Both the position numbers and the translations under genes were made by a program. The notes beneath the pieces are model-generated. The model was not told the origin of the DNA. It saw only the letters and a list, made by a program, of their open reading frames with translations, and ran no database searches. From Actinomycetota bacterium (GTDB taxonomy: Bacteria; Actinomycetota; Actinomycetes; Actinomycetales; Microbacteriaceae): 43,465 bases of DNA. Below are positions 1 through 6,875 of the stretch, one piece after another. The DNA lies in NCBI GenBank assembly GCA_018268455.1, contig JAFDWM010000014.1, positions 1 through 43,465 of the forward strand, in the 5' to 3' direction. The stretch's first letter is position 1. Every line of letters begins with the position of its first letter.

Positions 1-405
1 GTCGGCATCGAACTGGAAGTCCACCGCCCACACGAGATTCGGTGCGACCGCTGCCGGGGCGTCGACGGTCGAGGATCCGACGCGTTTGCGCCGCCGCCGC
101 TGGGGGACACGGAGGCCTTCCTCGCGCCAGAGCCGCTGGATCTTCTTGTGGTTCACGACCCACCCCTCGCCGCGAGCGTCGTGGTAGGCCCTGCGGTATC
201 CCCACCGCGGATGCTTCTTCGCGTACGCGCGCAGCCAGTCCCGCAACGCCCTGTCCGGGTCGGCGGTCGTGTCGCCCTTGAGCGGGCGACGGTACGCGGA
301 CCTGCTCAGCCCGGCCAGACGGCACGCCATCCGCTCGCTCACCTGCAGTGTCCTGATCAGGTGAGCGACGGCGGCGCGGCGCCTGCCCGGGCCTAGAAGT
401 TTCCC
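1..405 (-). CDS. IS3-family transposase OrfB (N-terminal part)
   Basis: This is the catalytic half of an IS3-family transposase, cut by the window edge. Its frame is entered by -1 slippage from OrfA at the heptamer G GGA AAC (399-405 on the plus strand, read in reverse), a classical X XXY YYZ signal. The visible product has the HTH_21-type region typical of the family (HPRWGYRR, then a stretch with KKIQRLWREEGL). It reaches the first catalytic aspartate of the DDE triad, in a WAVDFQFD context, at the window edge. The rest of the integrase core (second D and E) lies outside, so activity cannot be judged. Confidence 0.85.
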
Positions 406-677
406 TCAGCCAACTCCTTCAGCGCGGCCTTCTCCAGCTCCGCTTCGGCCAGCAGCCGCTTCAGAGTGGCGTTCTGCTTCTCGAGCTCCTTGAGACGCTT
501 CGCGTCGTCGGCCTTCAGGCCGCCGTACTGGTTCCGCCACCGGTAGTACGTCTGCTCGGACACGCCGAGCTCCCGACACACCGCGGCGACGTCCGCGCCG
601 TCGGCGAGCATCCTGTCGGCCTGCCCGAGCTTTCGGACGACCTGCTCCGGGGTGTGACGCTTCCTGCTGTTCGTCAT
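393..677 (-). CDS. IS3-family transposase OrfA
   Basis: This 94-residue DNA-binding subunit recognises the element's ends. The N-terminal half has a helix-turn-helix of the IS3 OrfA type (residues about 10-52, with the motif CRELGVSEQTYYRW). The C-terminal half is a leucine-zipper-like helix (LKELEKQNATLKRLLAEAE) used for multimerisation. The frame ends with GNF and a stop immediately after the G GGA AAC slippery heptamer, so a fraction of ribosomes should continue into OrfB to give the OrfAB transposase. The length is normal for the family. Confidence 0.9.
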   Translation of the reverse strand: MTNSRKRHTPEQVVRKLGQADRMLADGADVAAVCRELGVSEQTYYRWRNQYGGLKADDAKRLKELEKQNATLKRLLAEAELEKAALKELAEGNF

Positions 678-1489
678 GATCTGACCAGTCTCCCTGCCCG
701 AACCCTCGGGCGACAGGACGACTCACACAACGACTGGACCTACAAGACGGGGTCAGTCCAGTAGCGGCCACCGATTCTGGTCCTGCGCTCCGTCGGCCAG
801 AGGATGTCCGTCTCCCAATCACCGACCACCCGCGGCCGGCCCTGGTCCACCCAATGGGTGAGGCCGTCAACGACCCAGTCGAACTCGGGCAGAGTCAGCA
901 CGGTCCGTCGCTTCGGACCGGTGCCCCGACTGCCCTTCCCGTGCCGGACATACACCGCTCCGAAACTCCCGAACCCCGGGGCCACCGGGTTCGACCGCAG
1001 ATCGGCAACGTCGAGCCCAATGCACTCGGAACGCCGCAGCCCAAAGGCGTAGATGGTCTTGAACATCTGCGCGTTCCGGAGCGCAGCAAGCGCACCCTTC
1101 CTCCTGGCACGTACGATCGCCTCGACCCGAGCATCCGCAGCATCGAAGAACCGCTCCAGCTCATCGAAAGTGAGGGCACGTCGCCCGGGATCCCCCTCAT
1201 GGTCGAGCAGGTGCGAGATCGTGTTCCAGTCATGGCAGATCTGCTGCGGCGCATCCCCGAACCGAGCCAGACACTCCGCCTGCCAGCCGTACCGCGGGTC
1301 AGTGAGGAAGTCGCAGAACAGACGGATCCTCGTCTGATACCCCCGAATCGTTGACCGCTTCAAGGGACCCTTGCCGGGTCGCACGCGCACTGAATAGTCC
1401 TCGAGATCCCGCGGCTGCCACTGCCACGGGTACGCCGCGCAGAACTCGGCGAAATCCTCGATGAACCGCCGGCGCGAATCGATGGTGGT

Positions 1490-1513
1490 GGAGCCTGCCC
1501 CGCTTTTCCGGAC
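1490..1513 (+). repeat. Left terminal inverted repeat of the internal IS3-family element
   Basis: This end begins GGAGCCTGCCCCGCTTTT. Its partner at 2729-2752, read on the opposite strand, begins GGAGCTTGACCCGCTTTT. Two mismatches in 24 positions. The repeats would be the transposase binding and cleavage sites. Confidence 0.88.
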
Positions 1514-1555
1514 ACCTGAGTTGAGGCGATGATCGTCTCGGAAGGAGTCCGTGAG

Positions 1556-1840
1556 ATGCCTGCTGCTCACCCACCGGAGTTCCGGCGTCGAGCCCTCGAC
1601 CTCGTCGCCCAGGGCAACCCTGTCGGTCAGACCGCTCGTGATCTCGGGATCAGCGAGTCCTGTCTGCGCAACTGGATGAAACGCGACGTGGTCGATTCTG
1701 GCCGCAAGCCCGGCGTCACGACCGATGAGCATAAGGAACTCGTCGAGCTGCGTCGCCGGAACCGGGTGCTGGAGATGGAGATCGAGATCCTCAAGCGGGC
1801 GTCGGCGTACTTCGCGCGGGAGAACGTGCTCCCAAAATAG
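1556..1840 (+). CDS. IS3-family transposase OrfA (internal element)
   Basis: This 94-residue helix-turn-helix subunit starts MPAAHPPEFRRRAL. The ATG at 1556 is preferred because GGAAGGAG lies eight bases upstream; an earlier in-frame start exists but overlaps this Shine-Dalgarno sequence. The HTH (TARDLGISESCLRNW) is followed by a heptad-rich helix (ELRRRNRVLEMEIEILKRAS). It ends ...NVLPK just after the slippery heptamer C CCA AAA (1831-1837), which lets ribosomes slip -1 into the OrfB frame. Sequence and length are ordinary for the IS3 family. Confidence 0.9.
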   Translation: MPAAHPPEFRRRALDLVAQGNPVGQTARDLGISESCLRNWMKRDVVDSGRKPGVTTDEHKELVELRRRNRVLEMEIEILKRASAYFARENVLPK

Positions 1841-2712
1841 GGTTCCGGCTGGTCCAGGAGCTCGCCGCGGACGGGATCCCCGTCGCGGTGGCCTGCCGGT
1901 TCCTGAACGTCTCAACCTCCGGCTACTACGACTGGAGAGATCGGTCGCCGTCGCCCCGAGCCATCGCAGATGCGGAGCTGACGACCACGATCCGTCGCAT
2001 CCACGCCGACTCCCGCGAGACATACGGGGCGCCGCGCGTACTCGCCGAGCTGCGGCTCGGGCTCGGCGTTCACGCCGGCCGCAAGCGCGTGGCCCGGCTG
2101 ATGCGGCTGGACGGCCTCGTCGGGGTGTCACACCGTCGGAAGCGCCGTGGATGGAAGCCTGACACTGCCACACACGAGGATCTCGTGAAGCGGCAGTTCC
2201 GAGCGGACGCGCCGAACCGGCTCTGGTTCTGCGATATCACGCAGCACCGCGCGAAGGATGGGTGGGTCTACTGTGCCGCCGTGCTCGACGCGTTCAGCAG
2301 GCGGATCGTGGGGTGGTCGATCAGCGACCGGATCACCGCGGAGATCGTCATCGACGCGCTCGAGATGGCCCGCTGGCGACGCCGCCCCGACCCCGGAACC
2401 GTGGTTCATGCCGACAGGGGAGCGCAATACACCTCCTGGCTCTTCGGTCACCGACTCAGGCAAGCCGGCCTGCTCGGATCGATGGGGCGCGTCGCCTCTT
2501 CCGTTGACAACGCCCTCATCGAGAGCTTCTGGTCGGTCATGCAACGCGAACTCCTCGACCGCACAACCTGGGACTCCAGGACCCAGCTCGCGTCCGCAAT
2601 GTTCGAGTGGATCGAGGGCTTCTACAACCCCCGCCGCCGACACTCCGCTCTCAACTACCTCAGCCCCGCCGACTACGAAGCCCTTCACACCACCGCCGAA
2701 ATCGCGGCATGA
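1831..2712 (+). CDS. IS3-family transposase OrfB (internal element, expressed by -1 frameshift)
   Basis: This is the catalytic part of the OrfAB transposase. Read from the slippery site, the product begins PKIGFRLVQELAADGIPV and continues with an HTH_21 region (IHADSRETYGAPRV). The DDE integrase core follows, with the first aspartate in WFCDITQ, the second in HADRGAQYTS and the glutamate in ALIESFWSVM. It ends with the family's usual RRRHSALNYLSP motif. A start at 1888 (MACRFLN) is possible, but no ribosome binding site supports it, so fusion by frameshift is the likely route. All catalytic residues are present. Confidence 0.9.
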   Translation, partial: PKIGFRLVQELAADGIPVAVACRFLNVSTSGYYDWRDRSPSPRAIADAELTTTIRRIHADSRETYGAPRVLAELRLGLGVHAGRKRVARLMRLDGLVGVSHRRKRRGWKPDTATHEDLVKRQFRADAPNRLWFCDITQHRAKDGWVYCAAVLDAFSRRIVGWSISDRITAEIVIDALEMARWRRRPDPGTVVHADRGAQYTSWLFGHRLRQAGLLGSMGRVASSVDNALIESFWSVMQRELLDRTTWDSRTQLASAMFEWIEGFYNPRRRHSALNYLSPADYEALHTTAEIAA

Positions 2713-2905
2713 TCAACAAACAGAACCCGTCCGGAAAAGCGGGTCAAGCTCCGGTCGCCTGCAAACCGCGACTTGTCTGCTGGTTCGCCCAGCCATCCAG
2801 CATCGACTTGAAGACGTACTTCCCCTCATCGAGGGCGACGACATTTCCTGTCAGCCGCAGCGAAGAGCGACCATCAACATCTGAACCAGAACGCACCCCT
2901 CCATG

Positions 2906-2933
2906 GTTGCAGCAGTTGCATCATTGTTGCAAC
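2906..2933 (-). repeat. Cluster of GTTGC/GCAAC sites upstream of the integrase start
   Basis: GTTGC occurs at 2906, 2915 and 2926, at 9- and 11-bp spacing, and the last copy forms the palindrome GTTGCAAC. The same pentamer, as GCAAC, is the repeating unit of the array at 30334-30557. The position just upstream of the integrase start would suit arm-type integrase sites or an operator, but no function can be read from sequence alone. Confidence 0.45.
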
Positions 2934-2948
2934 CACTCTCCATGATCT

Positions 2949-3158
2949 TCACCCGCAGAGGCTGTTGGACACGTTCGTGAAGCACCACCCCAGCAGGCAA
3001 GAAGGTGACTTGGTAGCCGAATCACCCTTGTCGGCACCATACGCGACAGCCACGCCGCCCGTGATCCACTCCTGGGCTCGGCGGCCAGCTCCCGCCGAGC
3101 CTCCTGCCGCGACCGAGAAACTCCAGATCAACCATGCAATCGCAAGCAAGTGATGCAT
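2949..3158 (-). CDS. Possible small secreted or membrane peptide (doubtful)
   Basis: This is a 69-residue frame beginning MHHLLAIAWLIWSFSV, with a hydrophobic N-terminal helix followed by a small-residue stretch (AAGGSAGAG) that could be a signal-peptide end. The tail contains three cysteines (PSCLLGWCFT and the final LCG). No Shine-Dalgarno sequence is visible and the frame is open further upstream without a clear start. I recognise no family. It occupies an otherwise empty gap of about 345 bases between the integrase remnant and the HerA-type ATPase gene; apart from the GTTGC cluster I see nothing else there. Confidence 0.25.
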   Translation of the reverse strand: MHHLLAIAWLIWSFSVAAGGSAGAGRRAQEWITGGVAVAYGADKGDSATKSPSCLLGWCFTNVSNSLCG

Positions 3159-3241
3159 CTGATGTCGATACTGCTTGGTCGTGAGTCCATCGCGAAGCGC
3201 CCGCACATAGTTGCAGGGTATTCCCCGGTCTCTGGGACGGG

Positions 3242-4942
3242 TCAGGGTGCGTGCTCGAGCTCGGCACCGTTCATGAGGATGTCGGTGGCGACCAGGCCGG
3301 TGTCGGTCTTGCGGGCCAGGCCGTTGCGGGTGAGGTCGGACAGGTAGGTGGAGAAGGTTCCGCCTGTCGTGGCCATGTCGGCCGCGGCGCCGAGCTGCTC
3401 TCGGCTGAGGCTGTCGGGGTAGGCGTTGATCAGCGCGTCGAGCATCGTGGCCGCACCGCGGCGGAGGACGGCGCGGTAGTGCTCTTGGAGCTCTCGCGGG
3501 CTGAGCGGCTCGGGGCGCCCGCCGAGGTAGTCGAAACCGGCGTCGGTGAGCGTGTAGCCGGCGGCGGTCTCGTCGAGGTAGCCGGCGCGGCGGATGTCGG
3601 AGAGGTAGGTGGACCAGGTGCCGCCGGAGGTCTTGAGTCGAGCGACGGTGCCCCACTGGCTCTTCGTGAGCCGGAGCGGTGCCATTCGGCCGAGGGCGAG
3701 GACCATGCGCTGCGCGCCGCTGCGCAGCGCCGGCGAGTCGGTCTTGGCGCCATTCGTCGAGGGCCGATCGACCACAGCAGCGGCCTTGGGCTTCGGTGTC
3801 GTGGGGATGGCGCGCGGGGCGGCTGGGCGCGGCGGGGCGGATGTGTGCTTGTGCTCGGCGAGCTGGTCGACCACGGCCGAGAGGTCTGCGATCGCACGAC
3901 GGAGGGTGTCGATTGTGGCGGCGTCGATGGGAACGGGAACGGGGATCTCGACGATCTTCTCGCGGGGCGGCGCCGACGTCGCGGCCGCGAGCTCACGTCG
4001 CAGCCTGGCGTTCTCGGTGCGCAGCCGTGAGGCGTTGTCGCTGCTGCTGGGCGCGTCGTGGTTGGGGGTGATCGCTGCGGCGATCGCGGCGAGGTCGACG
4101 TCGGCGAGAGTGGTCCGGGCGGGCGCGGCCGCGATCTCCCCGACGCGCGGTGTGGTGCCGGCGTCGAAGGTGTGGCGGAGACGGAAGCGGAACTTGACGG
4201 GTTCGCCGCGCTCGGGCTGCCAGAGCCAGCATTCGCCGGTCTGCAGCGTGGGTAGGTCGGCGAGGATGCTCTTGGAGTCGGCGTGTACGTCGATCCATGC
4301 CTTGATGGCTTCGCGGTCCTGGGGTGCTGTGGTGCGCAGTACGAACAGGTTGTCGATTTGGGTGAGGACGTCCTTGTTGACGGCTGCGCTGCGCTGCGAG
4401 GCCATCGTGACCCCGAGGCCCTTGAAGCGGCCCTGTTTGACGATCCGCTGCCAGGTCTCGACGAGCGCAGCGTCCTCCCCGCGGACCTGCTGCGGCAGGT
4501 ATTCGTGGCATTCCTCGAGGAACAGATGTGTCGGCGTGCGATCGGCGCGGCGGTAGAAGCGATCGCCGAACGCCTTGAGGAAGCGGCGCAGCTCGGCCTT
4601 GGTGAACTCGCTGACGTCGAGGATGGCGGAGAGCTGCTGGTCGACGAGGAGATCTGCGACGAGCTCGCCGGTGGTCGCGTCGAGGGGGACGTCGCCGTGG
4701 CGTCCGCCGAGGACGGGGATGGGTAGGCCCGGCCGGTCGCCGCTGGCCGACGTGCGGATGCCGTACCAGTCGCCCTTGGGGTCGACCACGATGACGGGCA
4801 CGCCCACCTGGTGCATTTCCTCGAGGAGCACGACGGCCGCGCTGGTCTTGCCGGCGCCCTTCTTGGCCAGGATGCCGTTGGAGCTGGTGATGAGCTCGAG
4901 GGGGAGGTCGATGCCCTCGGCGACGTGTAGGCCGGCGGTCAT
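3242..4942 (-). CDS. HerA/VirB4-superfamily ATPase with C-terminal winged helices
   Basis: This 566-residue protein is a predicted DNA-translocating or DNA-processing ATPase. Near the N-terminus is a Walker A (KKGAGKTS, residues 27-34) and DPKGDWYG, a motif common to HerA/TraG-type proteins. The Walker B with paired glutamates (LFLEECHEY) is at about 140-148, and MASQRSAAV follows in a sensor position. A short coiled coil (SRLRTENARLRREL) links to a C-terminal part with two similar winged-helix repeats, each containing GGT(W/F)STYLSD. The ATG overlaps the stop of the small membrane protein gene upstream (ATGA), so the two are translationally coupled. In this setting it could be the DNA pump or coupling protein of the element, but a repair or defence role is not excluded. 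It lacks the transmembrane N-terminus of a classical VirD4. Confidence 0.75.
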   Translation of the reverse strand: MTAGLHVAEGIDLPLELITSSNGILAKKGAGKTSAAVVLLEEMHQVGVPVIVVDPKGDWYGIRTSASGDRPGLPIPVLGGRHGDVPLDATTGELVADLLVDQQLSAILDVSEFTKAELRRFLKAFGDRFYRRADRTPTHLFLEECHEYLPQQVRGEDAALVETWQRIVKQGRFKGLGVTMASQRSAAVNKDVLTQIDNLFVLRTTAPQDREAIKAWIDVHADSKSILADLPTLQTGECWLWQPERGEPVKFRFRLRHTFDAGTTPRVGEIAAAPARTTLADVDLAAIAAAITPNHDAPSSSDNASRLRTENARLRRELAAATSAPPREKIVEIPVPVPIDAATIDTLRRAIADLSAVVDQLAEHKHTSAPPRPAAPRAIPTTPKPKAAAVVDRPSTNGAKTDSPALRSGAQRMVLALGRMAPLRLTKSQWGTVARLKTSGGTWSTYLSDIRRAGYLDETAAGYTLTDAGFDYLGGRPEPLSPRELQEHYRAVLRRGAATMLDALINAYPDSLSREQLGAAADMATTGGTFSTYLSDLTRNGLARKTDTGLVATDILMNGAELEHAP

Positions 4943-5187
4943 GGCGTCTCGTCGCGATCAGGCCCGAGGCGGCGGAGCTTGCGATCACGACGTGTGTCGT
5001 ATCGGTGATTGAGAACAGCGATGGCACCCGCAGTGCCGAGCAGACCGAGGAAGCCTGCGACGATGCCAGCGAGGATGGAGAGAATCAGCGGGACGCCTGC
5101 GTTCGCAAGGAAATGTCCTGCGAGAACTCCGATGAGGGATCCCACGACGAGGGCGATCATCGTGTCGAGGAAAGTCTGCAACGACAT
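4939..5187 (-). CDS. Small membrane protein, partner of the HerA-type ATPase
   Basis: This protein of 82 residues has two hydrophobic helices (about 9-30, with ALVVGSLIGVLAGHFL, and 33-58, with ILSILAGIVAGFLGLLG). A charged cytoplasmic tail is rich in arginine and aspartate (RRDRKLRRLGPDRDE). AAGGAG six bases upstream of the ATG supports this start over the GTG one codon before. Its stop overlaps the ATPase start. I recognise no named family. The tight coupling suggests it anchors the soluble ATPase to the membrane, which is inference. Confidence 0.65.
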   Translation of the reverse strand: MSLQTFLDTMIALVVGSLIGVLAGHFLANAGVPLILSILAGIVAGFLGLLGTAGAIAVLNHRYDTRRDRKLRRLGPDRDETP

Positions 5188-5233
5188 CACATGCTCCTTG
5201 GGTAGGCCAGGCGCTTGTCGAATGTGCCGGCGA

Positions 5234-5914
5234 TCATGACGAAGACCTCTTCCGCGGCTTGGTGACGGGGATCTTCACCTGGGGGTGGTCACGCAGGCGG
5301 TCGAGGGAGGGCCTGGGTGCGTCAGCGAGCCACGCTTGAGTACGGCCGGGGTGGATCTGTCCGCTGGGGATCACGATCCTCCAGTCTCGGACCGCCTCGA
5401 GCAGCTCACCTTTGGCGACCTGGGCGCGGAAGCGGTTGCGGAACTCGAGCTGTTCGATGATGACGCCGCCGGCGGCGGTGAGGCGTTCTCCGGAGCGGTC
5501 GGAGCCGGTGCGGGAGATCCGCGGCACGCACACACCGCGGTCCCGGAGGAGGACGATCGCGAGAGTGTGCGGCTTGAGCCAGCCCTGCTTGACCCAGGCG
5601 GGGTTGACGGGAGCACCTCGATCGACGATGTCCCAGAGCGATTCGCGGGCGTGGGCAAGCTCTCGTTGCTCTTGGGCGAACATGGATGCCGGCGGGAGAA
5701 TGCGTTCCTGGATCTCGGGAAGCCGGCGCGCGGGGATGCCGTGACGCACCCATCGACGGACGGTGGAGGGCGAGACGCCGAGCTGGGCGGCGGCGCGCGG
5801 CGCGTCGACGCGGCCGTGGCGCCCGAACGCCGCGTAGCTGTTGGACAGCACCGTGCCAAGCCGACCCTCAGTCCAAGGCTGGCCGAGGTCAGCCGGCTCG
5901 TTCTGCGTGGACAT
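5234..5914 (-). CDS. Helix-turn-helix protein of unknown function
   Basis: This 226-residue protein has a helix-turn-helix at about residues 40-60 (AAAQLGVSPSTVRRWVRHG), of the kind found in regulators and recombination directionality factors. The remaining three quarters has no domain I recognise; it is basic and ends in KPRKRSSS. It is the second gene of the minus-strand operon that starts with the regulator at 6414 and runs on to the HerA-type ATPase. A weak AGAGG precedes the ATG. It could be a regulator or a DNA-binding transfer accessory protein. Confidence 0.6.
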   Translation of the reverse strand: MSTQNEPADLGQPWTEGRLGTVLSNSYAAFGRHGRVDAPRAAAQLGVSPSTVRRWVRHGIPARRLPEIQERILPPASMFAQEQRELAHARESLWDIVDRGAPVNPAWVKQGWLKPHTLAIVLLRDRGVCVPRISRTGSDRSGERLTAAGGVIIEQLEFRNRFRAQVAKGELLEAVRDWRIVIPSGQIHPGRTQAWLADAPRPSLDRLRDHPQVKIPVTKPRKRSSS

Positions 5915-5931
5915 GGCTTGCCTCTGGGTGC

Positions 5932-6414
5932 TCAGTCGACGTCGAGCTCGCCCGCGAGGGGCTCTGTGGTGAGCTCTTCGACGGTCGTGTGGAGTCGCGT
6001 GGCGAATGCCTCGAGCTCAACGCTGCGCCAGCGTGTGCGGCCGGTGAAACGGGTTCGCAGTGCCTGGTCGGAGATCCCGGCGAGTTCGGTGAACTCGCGG
6101 AAGGTTCCGGCCTTGCGGATGCGCTGCAGGATCTTCTTGTTGACGTCGGGAGAGACCTGGATGCGCGTGTAGCCGAGCGCCGGCGGCCGGCCGCTCTTTC
6201 CGCGCTGCGCCCGCGCTGCGCGCAGCGCGATCCACCGGTCGACGTCGTCCTCATCGAAGCCCGGGGAGCGCATCCACTCGGGTGTGGTGGGCTGCGGGAA
6301 GTCGGGGTCGCTCATCTCGCCGGTGCCGGCGAGGTTGTGGATGTACTTCACGCTGACGCCGAGCTTGGCCGCGATATCGCGGTAGCCGATGACGTTGATC
6401 TTCTTCGCGGTCAC
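5932..6414 (-). CDS. DNA-binding protein with two helix-turn-helix regions, probable operon regulator
   Basis: The product is 160 residues from the GTG at 6414. That start is chosen because GGAGGT lies six bases upstream; the longer frame would begin inside the operator/leader. An N-terminal MerR/excisionase-like helix-turn-helix (YRDIAAKLGVSVKYIHNL, residues about 10-27) is followed by a basic linker. A C-terminal Xre-like region (ELAGISDQALRTRF...) resembles repressor helices. It is the first gene after a clear promoter whose start region holds a perfect inverted repeat, so negative autoregulation is likely. An alternative is an excisionase-type role, given the integrase remnant nearby. Confidence 0.65.
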   Translation of the reverse strand: MTAKKINVIGYRDIAAKLGVSVKYIHNLAGTGEMSDPDFPQPTTPEWMRSPGFDEDDVDRWIALRAARAQRGKSGRPPALGYTRIQVSPDVNKKILQRIRKAGTFREFTELAGISDQALRTRFTGRTRWRSVELEAFATRLHTTVEELTTEPLAGELDVD

Positions 6415-6433
6415 GCTCTCACCTCCTGGGTTA

Positions 6434-6450
6434 CTGATCAGGCAGATCAG
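6434..6450. promoter_or_regulatory. Candidate operator in the leader of the HTH-HerA operon
   Basis: A perfect inverted repeat, CTGATC-AGGCA-GATCAG, lies between the -10 box and the start codon of the first gene. A repressor bound here would block transcription. The adjacent HTH protein is the obvious candidate. Confidence 0.5.
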
Positions 6451-6468
6451 CATGGTCTCTACCCATCA

Positions 6469-6498
6469 AATATAGGATGACCTGACCCCATAAATCAA
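6469..6498 (-). promoter_or_regulatory. Sigma-70-type promoter of the HTH-HerA operon
   Basis: Read on the minus strand, TTGATT (-35, 6493-6498) and TATATT (-10, 6469-6474) are separated by 18 bases. This stands out in an otherwise GC-rich region. It lies about 55 bases upstream of the GTG start at 6414 and just after the terminator of the replication operon. Confidence 0.65.
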
Positions 6499-6512
6499 CG
6501 GCACGGACGCGA

Positions 6513-6545
6513 AGAGGGCCGCATCCGTGTGGGATGCGGCCCTCT
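6513..6545 (-). terminator. Strong hairpin terminator after nrdH
   Basis: A perfect 14-bp stem (AGAGGGCCGCATCC with its complement) encloses a 5-base loop. It starts about 10 bases past the nrdH stop and separates the replication operon from the promoter of the next operon. No long U-tract follows, which is common in actinobacteria. Confidence 0.85.
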
Positions 6546-6554
6546 GTGGTGCGA

Positions 6555-6830
6555 TCATGCGAGTCGCGCAGCGAGCTCGTCGATCTTGTCGGGACGGAAG
6601 CCCGACCAGTGGTCTTCGTCGGTGATGACGACGGGGGCCTGCAGGTAGCCGAGCGACTTCACGTGCTCGAGCGCTGCGGGGTCTTCGGACAGGTCGAGGA
6701 TCTCGTAGTCGATGCCCTTGGCGTCCAGCGCCCGGTAGGTCGCATTGCACTGCACGCAGCTGGGCTTCGTGTAGACCGTGATGCTTGCCGGAGTCGTCTC
6801 CTGCATCAGATCTGCGGTAGTTGCGGTCAT
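6555..6830 (-). CDS. nrdH: NrdH-type glutaredoxin-like redoxin
   Basis: This 91-residue thiol redoxin has the active-site motif CVQC (residues about 25-28, within TKPSCVQCNATYRAL). The family's SGFRPDKI near the C-terminus distinguishes NrdH from ordinary glutaredoxins. NrdH proteins reduce class Ib ribonucleotide reductase, using thioredoxin reductase as electron source. The N-terminus extends some 15 residues beyond typical NrdH. A strong GAGAGGAGGT precedes the ATG. It is the last gene of the primase/Tap-like - Tpg-like operon; no ribonucleotide reductase gene is near, so it would act with the host enzyme, perhaps raising dNTP supply during element replication. Confidence 0.9.
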   Translation of the reverse strand: MTATTADLMQETTPASITVYTKPSCVQCNATYRALDAKGIDYEILDLSEDPAALEHVKSLGYLQAPVVITDEDHWSGFRPDKIDELAARLA

Positions 6831-6875
6831 CGGTGGTTCACCTCCTCTCGTGTTGGTTGTGGTGTTGTCGGTGGT

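Larger units (their letters stand above)
1..755 (-). mobile_element. IS3-family insertion sequence, partial (runs off the window)
   Basis: Two overlapping transposase frames on the minus strand form an OrfA/OrfB pair. The end inside the window is placed near 755, where a sequence ending in GGGTCA abuts the integrase coding sequence; this follows the usual TG...CA rule of IS3 elements. The other end lies beyond position 1, so the second inverted repeat and target duplication cannot be checked. The element has removed the 3' part of the neighbouring integrase gene. It is different from the second IS3-family element downstream, with unlike OrfA and OrfB sequences. Confidence 0.85.
1490..2752 (+). 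mobile_element. Complete IS3-family insertion sequence inside the integrase gene
   Basis: The element is 1263 bp. The left end (1490-1513) and the reverse complement of the right end (2729-2752) agree at 22 of 24 positions; both contain CCCGCTTTTCCGGAC. A 3-bp direct repeat GGT (1487-1489 and 2753-2755) flanks it, as expected for IS3 transposition. Removing the element plus one GGT restores the integrase reading frame, which independently confirms these boundaries. It encodes OrfA and OrfB joined by a -1 frameshift signal. Both ends and both frames look intact, so it may still be mobile. Confidence 0.93.
756..2896 (-). pseudogene. Tyrosine recombinase (integrase), interrupted by an IS and truncated at the 3' end
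   Basis: The pieces on either side of the internal IS join in frame when the element and one copy of its GGT duplication are removed, giving ...GLQAT-TIDSRRRF.... The N-terminal piece (2753-2896) carries a SAM-like core-binding start (SMLDGWANQQTSRGL). The larger piece (756-1489) continues this domain and enters the catalytic domain with the first conserved arginine (FGLRRSECIGLD). Coding stops after GGRYW where the left IS begins; the last five codons before the stop (TDPVL) span the junction or belong to the IS. Box II (HxxR) and the nucleophilic tyrosine are therefore missing. The start is probably the GTG at 2896, since an in-frame stop lies just upstream, but no good ribosome binding site is visible. 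As it stands, the element could not catalyse its own site-specific excision with this gene. Confidence 0.88.

Noticed and set aside
740-2173. A long minus-strand frame spanning integrase and IS sequence as one 477-residue protein
   Set aside because: The first half is antisense to the intact IS3-family transposase. The IS boundaries, target duplication and restored integrase frame show it is a chance read-through.
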